From positions 1-64,000 of the forward strand of contig NZ_JANAEZ010000004.1 in NCBI RefSeq assembly GCF_024813435.1: DNA of 64,000 nucleotides. The letters run 5' to 3'. Positions 52,201 to 60,125 of the stretch are shown piece after piece. The notes below the pieces were generated by a model. The model had not been told where the DNA came from and ran no database searches. It worked only from the letters and a program-made list of their open reading frames with translations. The DNA is from Cognataquiflexum gelatinilyticum (GTDB lineage Bacteria; Bacteroidota; Bacteroidia; Cytophagales; Cyclobacteriaceae). A program made the translations under genes and the position numbers. Each line of letters starts with the position of its first letter. Position 1 is the first letter of the stretch.

Positions 52201-52504
52201 CACCATCCAACGAAGCCCTGTCTATGCCATCCATTCCTTTATGGATGATTTAGGAAAAATCCATTTGCTGTTTGGAGGAAACCAAAGCCGGATCAAACCT
52301 GAATTGGGGATCAATATGGGAAGCTATGGATGGCACCTAACAGGATCAAATGAAAAAGACCTCCACTTGATTCCTGCCAATCAATCGGGATTCTTTGTAA
52401 GAGGAGAAATCAGGGATATCAAAAACATCAAAACTTCAAAAGGAATTAGAATTGTAATCAGTAGGAATAATGATGTGCCGGTTGTTATGGAAATGGTAAA
52501 ATGA
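49202..52504 (+). CDS. FG-GAP/VCBS repeat surface lipoprotein with ASPIC/UnbV domain, paralogue 1
   Basis: A 1,100-residue protein started at ATG 49202 (MSSLTHNIFFFLIGLLLFSSC), a lipoprotein signal. Repeats with the Ca2+-binding core D-x-N/D-x-D-G run along the chain: seven before residue 560 (GDINNDGLVDIFLS, ADINADGWLDIYVC, FDYDKDGDLDMYLL and so on), then an ASPIC/UnbV domain (residues about 546-600, KLHFGLG, LWPNGKATKITDV), then at least five more (GDINADGLDDLFLP to ADVNGDGLPDILAG). This gives two seven-bladed propellers flanking the UnbV domain (CRTAC1-like). Likely a surface binding protein co-working with SusC/SusD. Confidence 0.85.
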   Translation: MSSLTHNIFFFLIGLLLFSSCAKKGEEKTTLFELMDKKLTGINFNNNLEYNEKFNPYLFRNFYNGAGVALGDINNDGLVDIFLSGNQQENKLYLNKGNFQFEDITAKAGLAVKGIWSTGVSMADINADGWLDIYVCKSGPLGGTQRYNELFINNGDLTFTESAREFGIADEGLSQHAVFFDYDKDGDLDMYLLNNSIRSIGVNDLRIGQRNIRDPFGGNKLYRNDSGKYTDVSESAGIYGSAIGYGLGVTVADLNKDTWPDLYVSNDFFEKDYLYINNGDGTFSESLEDMMTEISMGSMGADIADLDNDGWQDVFVTEMLPATMARLKTKTPFEEWDKYQANVAGGYFHQFTRNTLQRNLGFQPNSNQIHFSEIGRQAGVHATDWSWGALIFDTDNDGLKDIFVANGIVKDLTDFDYVDYYVNNQDLIAQFKRDSILLTKMIDEFPSNPQMNFLFHNEGNFKFKNIAAESGMEQLTFSTGAAYADLDNDGDLDLVVNNLNGEVSIFKNNSREINKNHFLQFDLKGQFGTQVTLFAGNDLFFAEHNPVKGYMSSVDHKLHFGLGQVEKIDSVIVLWPNGKATKITDVLPDQLLVLDPSTATEDWKFVKAVTNPLLLPSSIKLPWKHQESDFIDFDRDRLRFHMISNEGPKIAIGDINADGLDDLFLPGAKGQASSIYIQKPSGDFQIHQKFETDSVAEDVDGLFFDADGDGDLDLYVVSGSLEFSAFNMNYLDRLYLNNGKGYFSKTKESLPMVFQSSSFAKAFDYNGDGKMDLLIGTRTVPFAYGVPGDVTLLENQGNAVFVDKTMEFAPELKNIGMTREAWIGDLDGDGIAEIVIVGEWMGIKVFKKASGKYYDASSEFGLDKTSGLWNTLHVADVNGDGLPDILAGNSGTNTRLQASSEKPLQLQINDYDQNGSVEQILTQYEGDSTYPLVLKSTLIKQLPALRKQLLTYDSYKSKRLEDLFPQEILSRNMVLNVHTLETSLFINQGNGTFVKAFLPYTIQRSPVYAIHSFMDDLGKIHLLFGGNQSRIKPELGINMGSYGWHLTGSNEKDLHLIPANQSGFFVRGEIRDIKNIKTSKGIRIVISRNNDVPVVMEMVK

Positions 52505-52656
52505 GGTGTAAGAGAAGATGAAAATTAAAAGATTAAAAGTAAAAGTTTAATTGTAAGGCCTGCCCGAATCAAGAAGGATAGTCAATCTTTTATCTCATTG
52601 TCATAAAGCGGTTAACAAAAGAATTTGCTAAAAGGTAAATTCACCTTACTATTAAA

Positions 52657-52672
52657 GAAAGAAGCTTCTTTC
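52657..52672. promoter_or_regulatory. Perfect 16-bp palindrome
   Basis: GAAAGAAGCTTCTTTC, 43 bp before the start of the small lipoprotein, close to an AAGGT-AAATTC-ACCTT inverted repeat at 52632-52647. It could be an operator or a weak hairpin; no protein is known for it. Confidence 0.3.
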
Positions 52673-52715
52673 AAGAAGTAAAAAAGAAGGGTTTAAAATT
52701 TAGAATCAAAAATTA

Positions 52716-53303
52716 ATGATCAGAGTATTCATATTATTCTTCGCTTTGGGTTTGGCATTATCATGCAAACCAAAGACTGAATATGATTTGGTAAAAGAAA
52801 GAGAACTCACTTCAGGGAAAATTGAGGAAGATCTTTTTTTGGATATCCGTTTTGGAATGGGCCGTAAAGAGTTCTATGGCACCTGTTGGGAACACAACAA
52901 AAATGGGATTTTGGTAAATGGTGACCATTACCTTCAGATCCAATACCTGCCAAAAGTGTCCTCGGGAAAAAGTGTTGTGATGAATTTTTACCCTGAATTT
53001 GAAGAAGACAAGCTATTTTTCATGCCCATGGAGTTTGGATATACACAGTGGTTTCCGGGAAATGAGGAATTTACAAACGAAAAATTAATCGTCGATGTAG
53101 TTGATCTTTTGGAATCCTGGTATGGGGATGGATTTTTTGAAGTTTCTGACAAAGACAAAAAAATAAGTGCTATGGTCAAAATAGACGGAAATAGATTGAT
53201 CAGAGTCTTTAAAAAAAATATCAATACCATTCGGGTCGAAATCCTTGATTTACGTGTAAAGGATATCACCGAAATGACAAAAAAAGTAGAAGATGCATCT
53301 TAA
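52716..53303 (+). CDS. Small lipoprotein of unknown function within the FG-GAP locus
   Basis: A 195-residue lipoprotein (IRVFILFFALGLALSC). The mature domain is a mixed alpha/beta chain with no recognised family: DIRFGMGRKEFYGTCWEHN, DHYLQIQYLPKV, a helix VVDLLESWYGDGFFEV and the strand NTIRVEILDLRVKD. Its end overlaps the start of the second FG-GAP gene by 11 bp, so it belongs to the same transcript and is probably translationally linked. Its position suggests an accessory role in the surface complex. Confidence 0.7.
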   Translation: MIRVFILFFALGLALSCKPKTEYDLVKERELTSGKIEEDLFLDIRFGMGRKEFYGTCWEHNKNGILVNGDHYLQIQYLPKVSSGKSVVMNFYPEFEEDKLFFMPMEFGYTQWFPGNEEFTNEKLIVDVVDLLESWYGDGFFEVSDKDKKISAMVKIDGNRLIRVFKKNINTIRVEILDLRVKDITEMTKKVEDAS

Positions 53304-56300
53304 TAAATCCCTCTCTGTTTCCTTTTTGATCATCGCGGCATTTGCCTCCTGCAAGCCATCTGAATCTGAAAAAAAGGAAACCCTATTTGAAAAAATCGAA
53401 TCCTCTACCTCAGGCGTCAACTTCCGGAACGACCTTCCATTTGATGAAAAATTCAATATTTTCACCTACCGAAATTTCTACAATGGTGGTGGAGTAGCTT
53501 TGGGTGATGTCAACAACGACGGTCTTATTGACATGTACCTGACGGCCAATTTGGGGGAAAACAAACTTTATCTGAATGAGGGCGATTTTAAGTTCAAAGA
53601 TGTCACTGAAACCGCAGGAGTAGCCGGTACCCGTGCATGGAGCACAGGCGTGGCCATGGCAGATGTCAATGGCGATGGCTATTTGGATATATATGTCTGC
53701 AATTCAGGAGATATTGCCGGCGATAACAAACAGAATGAGTTATTTATCAATAACGGAGACGGCACTTTCACAGAAAAAGCCGAAGAATTTGGCTTGGCAG
53801 ATCAAGGATACTCTACCCATGCAGTATTTTTTGACTATGACAATGACGGGGACTTGGACGTCTACTTACTCAACAACAGCTACCAATCCATCGGAAGCTT
53901 CAATAAAATGCAAAATGAACGTCCAAAAAGAGATCCTGTCGGTGGTGATAAATTATTCAGAAATGACGGTGAAAAATTCTCAGATGTTTCTGAAGTAGCG
54001 GGGATATATGGAAGTACCATCGGATTTGGGTTAGGTATCACCATCGGTGATGTCAATCAGGACGGTTGGATGGATATTTTCATTTCCAACGATTTCTTTG
54101 AAAGGGACTATCTCTACATCAACAATCAGGACGGAACATTTACTGAAAGACTGACCACTTACATGCGTGCCATCTCAGCAGCCTCCATGGGGGCTGACAT
54201 CGCCGATATCAACAACGACGGACATTTGGACATATTTGTCACAGAGATGCTTCCCGAGCCGTCAGAACGCCTCAAACAGATCACGACATTTGAGAGCTAT
54301 GACAAGTTCCAATTCAATGTCCAACACGATTACCACTACCAATACACGAGAAACATGTTCCATATCAACAATGGCGATGGGTCGTTTTCGGATATGGGAA
54401 GACTGGCCAATGTGGAAGCGACAGATTGGAGTTGGGCAGCATTGATGTTTGACATGGACAATGATGGTTTGAAAGACATTTTCGTGGCCAATGGTATCTA
54501 TAAGGACTTGACGGATCTGGATTACCTCAATTTCATCGACAATGATGAAACCAAACAGAAAATCATCAGTAAAGCCGGTGTAAACTACAAAGCATTGGTA
54601 GACCCGATGCCCATCAATCCAATCTCTAACTACGCATTCAAAAACAAAGGAGACCTTGTTTTTGAAAATGTCATCCACGAATGGGGAATGGGAGATCCGA
54701 TCCATTCCAACGGTTCAGCTTATGGTGACCTTGACAACGATGGCGCCATGGACCTTGTCATCAACAATGTCAACAATGAGGTCCTGATTTATAAAAACAG
54801 GACCAAAGAATTCGAACCCGAGAATTCATTCCTTAAAATCCAACTTATCGGTAAGGACAAAAATACTGCTGCCATCGGCACCCAGGTGAGGTTGGTAGCT
54901 GGTGAACAGGTTTTTTATCTGGAACAGATGCCCAATAGGGGTTTTCAATCTTCAGTGGATCCAAGATTGAATTTCGGTTTGGGAAAAATAAGTAGGCTCA
55001 ATGAAGTACAAGTCAGGTGGCCGGACGGAAAAATTACCTTGCTCAATGATGTAGCTTCTGATACCACTTTGGTTTTGGAATGGGAAGATGCCAAAGAAGC
55101 AACGGAAGGATCTGCCTTTTTTGAAAAGCCTGCAAGTCAGATTTTCTCCAAAATTGATCCCAGTACCATTTTGAACTATACCCATCAGGAAAATCTCATG
55201 GTAGATTTTGACCGTGACCGACTTACCTACCACATGATTTCTACCGAAGGTCCAAAAGCAATTTGGGGAGATGTCAATGGAGATGGCCTTGATGACGCCT
55301 TCATCGGTGGAGCCAAAGGATTTGCCGGACAGCTTTTTATCCAAAATGCCAATGGAAATTTTAAGCCAAGCAATCAGAAAGTGTTTGAAAATGACAAATT
55401 CTCTGAAGATCGCGGTGGCGTTTTCTTCGATGCAAACGGAGACGGAAGTCTTGATTTGGTGGTGGCATCAGGAGGCAATGAATCCGGATTCGGTTCACCG
55501 GATCTGGCAGATAGATTGTATTTGAATGACGGAAAGGGAAATTTTAGCAAATCCGAAAACAGTGGCTTACAGTTTTTGACCAACAGCACTTCGGTCATCA
55601 GAACCTTAGATATCAATGGCGATGGGGCATTGGATCTTTTTGCTGGATCGAGGTTGGTACCATTTGTTTATGGAGTCAATCCCAACTCATCTATTTTGAT
55701 CAATGACGGAAAAGGGAATTTTACGGACGGGACGGCACAATTTGCCCCCCAATTGAAAGATTTGGGAATGGTTACCGATGCCGCTGCGGTCGATTACGAT
55801 GGCGATGGGAAAATGGATTTGGTGATAGTGGGTGAATGGATGGCCCCGACATTTTTTAGAAATACAGGCAATAAGCTTGAAAAAATAGAAATGCCTGAAA
55901 TGAACCGGTATAAAGGGTGGTATCAGGCGATCTTGGTGGGAGATTTTAACAATGATGGTCAGCCGGATTTTGCCTTGGCAAACCATGGATTGAACACCCG
56001 ATTCAAAGCCTCTGAAGAAAGTCCGATCAAAATGTATGTCAACGACTTTGACCAAAACGGTTCTGTAGAACACGTTTATGTCAAAAAGCAAGGTGAAAAA
56101 CATGTTCCTTTCACACTGAAGCACCAACTCGAAGGTCAGCTACCTGGAATCAAAAAAAGATACCTGAAATACAGCTCATTCAATAACCAAACTTTGGAGG
56201 ATATCTTTACTCCAGAACAATTGTCTCCTGCGGTTGTCAAAGAAGTGAATTTCCTTTCCTCGGCAGTATTGATGAATCAGGGAAATGGGAAATTTGAAAT

Positions 56301-56622
56301 GAAACCATTACCTAGATTTGCGCAGCGCTCGTGGATGTATACCCTTTTGATCACAGATCTAAATGGCGATGGCAATCCGGATCTTATCATGGGAGGAAAC
56401 CTGAGAGGTGCAAAACCTGAAGTAGGTCAATATGACGGAAGCTATGGAGAAGTATTGATTGGAAAAGGAGACGGCACATTTGACTATTGGACAAACAGAG
56501 AACATGGTCTAAGATTAGATGGTGAAATCAGAGATTTGAAAATCCTAGATCTGAAAGGAAAGAAAGTCTTGATGGTAGTCAAAAACAATGAACCCGTGGA
56601 ATTTTGGAAAATAGAGAAATGA
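53293..56622 (+). CDS. FG-GAP/VCBS repeat surface lipoprotein with ASPIC/UnbV domain, paralogue 2
   Basis: A 1,109-residue paralogue of the gene before it, beginning MHLNKSLSVSFLIIAAFASC (lipoprotein). Seven calcium-type repeats precede the UnbV domain (NRGFQSSVDPRLNFGLG, residues about 548-600, VRWPDGKITLLND); six or more follow (GDVNGDGLDDAFIG, FDANGDGSLDLVVA, LDINGDGALDLFAG, VDYDGDGKMDLVIV, GDFNNDGQPDFALA, TDLNGDGNPDLIMG). Its start overlaps the small lipoprotein and its stop overlaps the third paralogue (ATGA), so the run is translationally coupled. Confidence 0.88.
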   Translation: MHLNKSLSVSFLIIAAFASCKPSESEKKETLFEKIESSTSGVNFRNDLPFDEKFNIFTYRNFYNGGGVALGDVNNDGLIDMYLTANLGENKLYLNEGDFKFKDVTETAGVAGTRAWSTGVAMADVNGDGYLDIYVCNSGDIAGDNKQNELFINNGDGTFTEKAEEFGLADQGYSTHAVFFDYDNDGDLDVYLLNNSYQSIGSFNKMQNERPKRDPVGGDKLFRNDGEKFSDVSEVAGIYGSTIGFGLGITIGDVNQDGWMDIFISNDFFERDYLYINNQDGTFTERLTTYMRAISAASMGADIADINNDGHLDIFVTEMLPEPSERLKQITTFESYDKFQFNVQHDYHYQYTRNMFHINNGDGSFSDMGRLANVEATDWSWAALMFDMDNDGLKDIFVANGIYKDLTDLDYLNFIDNDETKQKIISKAGVNYKALVDPMPINPISNYAFKNKGDLVFENVIHEWGMGDPIHSNGSAYGDLDNDGAMDLVINNVNNEVLIYKNRTKEFEPENSFLKIQLIGKDKNTAAIGTQVRLVAGEQVFYLEQMPNRGFQSSVDPRLNFGLGKISRLNEVQVRWPDGKITLLNDVASDTTLVLEWEDAKEATEGSAFFEKPASQIFSKIDPSTILNYTHQENLMVDFDRDRLTYHMISTEGPKAIWGDVNGDGLDDAFIGGAKGFAGQLFIQNANGNFKPSNQKVFENDKFSEDRGGVFFDANGDGSLDLVVASGGNESGFGSPDLADRLYLNDGKGNFSKSENSGLQFLTNSTSVIRTLDINGDGALDLFAGSRLVPFVYGVNPNSSILINDGKGNFTDGTAQFAPQLKDLGMVTDAAAVDYDGDGKMDLVIVGEWMAPTFFRNTGNKLEKIEMPEMNRYKGWYQAILVGDFNNDGQPDFALANHGLNTRFKASEESPIKMYVNDFDQNGSVEHVYVKKQGEKHVPFTLKHQLEGQLPGIKKRYLKYSSFNNQTLEDIFTPEQLSPAVVKEVNFLSSAVLMNQGNGKFEMKPLPRFAQRSWMYTLLITDLNGDGNPDLIMGGNLRGAKPEVGQYDGSYGEVLIGKGDGTFDYWTNREHGLRLDGEIRDLKILDLKGKKVLMVVKNNEPVEFWKIEK

Positions 56623-59600
56623 TTTTTCCCGCAAAGACGCAAAGACACAAAGTTTTGAAGCTTAGAAATTTTGATTTGAAACCATCGGCCTATTTAGTAA
56701 TAGGAATGTTTTATTTCATTTTTATAGGATTATTTTCCTGTTCCAAACCCAAAGAGGAGACACTTTTCAAACTTTTAGATCCCAAAGAAACCGGAATCGA
56801 ATTCCGAAACGACCTGGTATCCTCCGAGGAGATGAACATTCTCGAATACCTGTACTTCTACAATGGTGGCGGTGTGGCTACAGGGGACATCAACAATGAC
56901 GGTTTGGTAGATATTTATTTCTCCTCAAACCAAGGCGAGAACAAACTATACCTAAACAAAGGAGATTTCAAATTTGAGGATATCACCCAAAAAGCGGCGG
57001 TCACAGGCGATGGCGGATGGTCAACCGGAGTCACGATGGGAGATGTAAACGGAGACGGAATGCTGGACATTTACGTCACCCAAGTCGGGGATTACAAAGG
57101 CCTGACCGGAAAAAACAAACTTTACATCAATAACGGTGATTTGACTTTCTCTGAAAAAGGTGCAGCATATGGAGTGGATTTTGTAGGCTTTTCAACCCAT
57201 TCACTGTTTTTTGACTATGACCAAGATGGAGACTTAGACCTCTATTTGCTCAATCATTCCATCAAAAAACCAGAAGTATTTTCCCATGCCGACACCAAAT
57301 TCACGAATCAGGATGAAAAAGGAGGAGACAAACTTTTCAAAAATCTTTTGGCTGAAGGAGAAAACAGGATGGTTGAAGTGACCGAAGAAGCAGGAATTCT
57401 TTCAAGCAGCTTGGGTTTTGGGTTGGGTATAGGCATGGCTGACATCAATGGGGATGGTTGGATGGACTTGTATGTTTCCAATGATTTTACCGAGGACGAT
57501 TACCTCTATATCAATCAGGCTGACGGAACTTTCAAGGAATCCTTGAAAGAATACATCTCCAACACAAGTCGATATAGCATGGGAAATGACCTGGGAGACA
57601 TCAACAATGATGGCTTGTCGGATATTTTTACAACAGACATGCTTCCCTCCGATCCTCAGATCTGGATGAAGTCAGTAGGTGAAGACAAGCAGGAAGTATT
57701 TGATGTCAAAAAGCGTCTCGGCTACGGCGACCAATATGTCCGAAACCACCTCCAACTCAACCGCGGTGACGGGAGGTTCAGTGAAATCGGTCTCTTGACC
57801 AATACCTTTGCAACAGATTGGAGCTGGTCTCCCCTGATTTTTGATATGGATAATGACGGCCAAAAAGACATCCACATCACCAACGGGATAGTCAAACGCC
57901 CAAATGACCTCGATTTTGTCCAATACAGTCAGGAACCAAGCCCGGGTTTATCGGAAAAGGAACTCCAAGCGAAACAGATTGACATGTTGCCAACGGTCAA
58001 GCTATCCAATTTTTATTTTAAGAATGAAGGCAATCTGAAGTTTACCGATATGGCTAAAAAATGGGGACTAGACCAACTCTCCTATTCCAATGGTTCTTCC
58101 TATGCTGACTTGGACAATGATGGCGACCTTGACTTGGTCATTAATAATATTGACCAAGAAGCATTTCTATACCAAAACCAAACTGCTGCAAAACTTCAAA
58201 ACCATTTTGTACAGTTTGATTTGAAAGGAGAATATCCAAATACTTTTGGGATTGGTACGCAGGTAATTGTGTATGTAGGAAAAGAAATATTTCACCAAAC
58301 GCTGAGCACTTCTCGTGGATTCCAATCAGGAACGTCCACAACTTTGACTTTTGGTTTGGGCAAAAATCCTGCTATGGATTCGGTCGTAGTTGTCTGGAAT
58401 GACGCAGATTCGGAAATTTTCCAAAACCTTGCCGTCAATAATAGACATCTATTGGAAAAAGGAAAAGGTGAAAAATCAGCTTTTCCCAACAAGGAATTCC
58501 TTCCCATATTGGAAATGACAGATCTTGGAATTGACTGGAAACATGAAGAAAATATTGATTTTGATGATTTTAGAAGGGAATACCTGATTCCAAGAAAGTA
58601 TTCGACCGAAGGTCCTGCATTGGCTGTAGGAGATGTAAATGGTGATGGATTGGAAGATATTTTTTTTGGAGGAGCCAAAGGTCAGGCTGGAGTTTTCTAT
58701 TTTCAGACCGAAGGTGGCAAGTTTGAAAAAAGTATTCAGCCTGTCTTTGACAAACTGAATATGGCTGAGGACGTGGTCGCAATTCTGGAGGATTTTAACC
58801 TTGACGGCAGTTTGGACCTTTATGTGGGAAGTGGCGGTAACGAATCTACGAGGAAAGAATTTTTCAATTTTGACAGGCTTTTCCTGAACGATGGCAAGGG
58901 AAATTTCTTCTTTTCCATGAATTCGCTCCCTCCTATTGCTGAAAATACCTCGACTTTCGCAGTCCATGATGTCAATGGCGACGGTGCCCCTGATATTTTT
59001 GTAGGATCCACTATTGTAACTGGGAATTATGGTGAAATCCCCAAAAGTTATTTGTTGCTCAATGATGGCAAAGGTCAATTTAAAGAAGCAACTACCACCT
59101 ATTTCGGGGAAAATTTCCAGCCTGGAATGGTTAAAAAAGCAAAATGGGCCGACTTGAATAAAGATGGAACCAAAGAGCTCATCTTGTCTGGAGAATGGAT
59201 GTCAGTCCAGATTTATCACCAAAACCCTCAAGGTAATTTCGAAATTGCCCAAGATGAAACACTTCAAATCCCCGGTTGGTTTTTTGGTTTGGAAGTGAAA
59301 GACCTGGACGGAGACGGGATGGAAGATATCTTGGTAGGAAACCTGGGATTGAATTCCAAACTAAAAGCAAGTCCCGATAAACCTGTTTGGCTTTACCACG
59401 GAGATTTTGATGAAAACGGGCAGGCTGATCCCTTGATTTTCCATTATATGGAAGGTCATTTGGTACCATTTGCCACCAGAGATGACCTGATCAAGCAGAT
59501 CCCGGGCATCAAAAGAAAACATCCAAATTATGTGGAATACTCTAAAATCAAGTCTCCAGAAGATCTTTTGGAAAAGTTACAAATTGAAAAAGCTTCCAAA

Positions 59601-59975
59601 TACCAAGTATACGAATTGAGATCCGGAATACTGTGGAACCAAGGTGAGAAAGGTTTTGAATTCAGTGAATTTCCCATAGAGACCCAGTTCAGTCCGTTGC
59701 ATGGCTTTACCTCTTTCCAATCAAACGGAATCCAATACCTGCTGGGAATAGGAAATTTTCATGCATTCCGTAATGATTTTGGCAAAGCAGATGCCCAACC
59801 TTTGGTCCTGATGAAGCGGGAAAAAGGGAATTGGAAAACCATTCCAACAGGGATCAAGGGAAATGATTATTGGGGAGAATTCCGGGACATCCAAAAAATC
59901 AAAGTCGGAGAAAGTGATCTTTTGATAGCTGTCAGAAACAATGCTGCTCCTATATTTTTTAAAATTAGTCCTTAA
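56619..59975 (+). CDS. FG-GAP/VCBS repeat surface lipoprotein with ASPIC/UnbV domain, paralogue 3
   Basis: A ~1,118-residue paralogue. I use the ATG at 56619, which overlaps the previous stop (ATGA). A CGCAAAG-type chromosomal repeat (56630-56652) lies inside its first codons, so the real start may be the TTG at 56655 or the ATG at 56706, both of which leave a lipoprotein signal (FYFIFIGLFSC). Seven repeats, the UnbV domain (SRGFQSGTSTTLTFGLG, residue about 565), then six repeats (GDVNGDGLEDIFFG to KDLDGDGMEDILVG) are present as in its two neighbours. It is the last of the triplet. Confidence 0.88.
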   Translation: MIFPAKTQRHKVLKLRNFDLKPSAYLVIGMFYFIFIGLFSCSKPKEETLFKLLDPKETGIEFRNDLVSSEEMNILEYLYFYNGGGVATGDINNDGLVDIYFSSNQGENKLYLNKGDFKFEDITQKAAVTGDGGWSTGVTMGDVNGDGMLDIYVTQVGDYKGLTGKNKLYINNGDLTFSEKGAAYGVDFVGFSTHSLFFDYDQDGDLDLYLLNHSIKKPEVFSHADTKFTNQDEKGGDKLFKNLLAEGENRMVEVTEEAGILSSSLGFGLGIGMADINGDGWMDLYVSNDFTEDDYLYINQADGTFKESLKEYISNTSRYSMGNDLGDINNDGLSDIFTTDMLPSDPQIWMKSVGEDKQEVFDVKKRLGYGDQYVRNHLQLNRGDGRFSEIGLLTNTFATDWSWSPLIFDMDNDGQKDIHITNGIVKRPNDLDFVQYSQEPSPGLSEKELQAKQIDMLPTVKLSNFYFKNEGNLKFTDMAKKWGLDQLSYSNGSSYADLDNDGDLDLVINNIDQEAFLYQNQTAAKLQNHFVQFDLKGEYPNTFGIGTQVIVYVGKEIFHQTLSTSRGFQSGTSTTLTFGLGKNPAMDSVVVVWNDADSEIFQNLAVNNRHLLEKGKGEKSAFPNKEFLPILEMTDLGIDWKHEENIDFDDFRREYLIPRKYSTEGPALAVGDVNGDGLEDIFFGGAKGQAGVFYFQTEGGKFEKSIQPVFDKLNMAEDVVAILEDFNLDGSLDLYVGSGGNESTRKEFFNFDRLFLNDGKGNFFFSMNSLPPIAENTSTFAVHDVNGDGAPDIFVGSTIVTGNYGEIPKSYLLLNDGKGQFKEATTTYFGENFQPGMVKKAKWADLNKDGTKELILSGEWMSVQIYHQNPQGNFEIAQDETLQIPGWFFGLEVKDLDGDGMEDILVGNLGLNSKLKASPDKPVWLYHGDFDENGQADPLIFHYMEGHLVPFATRDDLIKQIPGIKRKHPNYVEYSKIKSPEDLLEKLQIEKASKYQVYELRSGILWNQGEKGFEFSEFPIETQFSPLHGFTSFQSNGIQYLLGIGNFHAFRNDFGKADAQPLVLMKREKGNWKTIPTGIKGNDYWGEFRDIQKIKVGESDLLIAVRNNAAPIFFKISP
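56630..56652. repeat. CGCAAAG-type dispersed repeat inside an ORF start
   Basis: CGCAAAGACGCAAAGACACA... closely matches the repeats at 27312 and 27517. It is translated in frame if the 56619 start is used. Confidence 0.8.
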
Positions 59976-60125
59976 AACCTGCTTAAAATCAGCCTATTTG
60001 CATTTTGAAAAATAGTGAATTTCAGGGAATAATCTTTAAATTTGAAGGTTCAAACCCACACCCTTTCCTCACGATCTTGAATTGAGGAATCGATATATAG
60101 AATAAAGGTCAAAGAGTTATAACCC
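59976..60125. other. Gap before the haloperoxidase gene, no feature seen
   Basis: 150 bp without a hairpin or clear promoter, consistent with continued transcription from the FG-GAP genes. Confidence 0.35.

Noticed and set aside
58476..59078. 200-codon open frame antisense to FG-GAP paralogue 3
   Set aside because: It mirrors the GDxNxDG repeats of the coding strand, has no known domain and no start context; a shadow of biased repeat codons.
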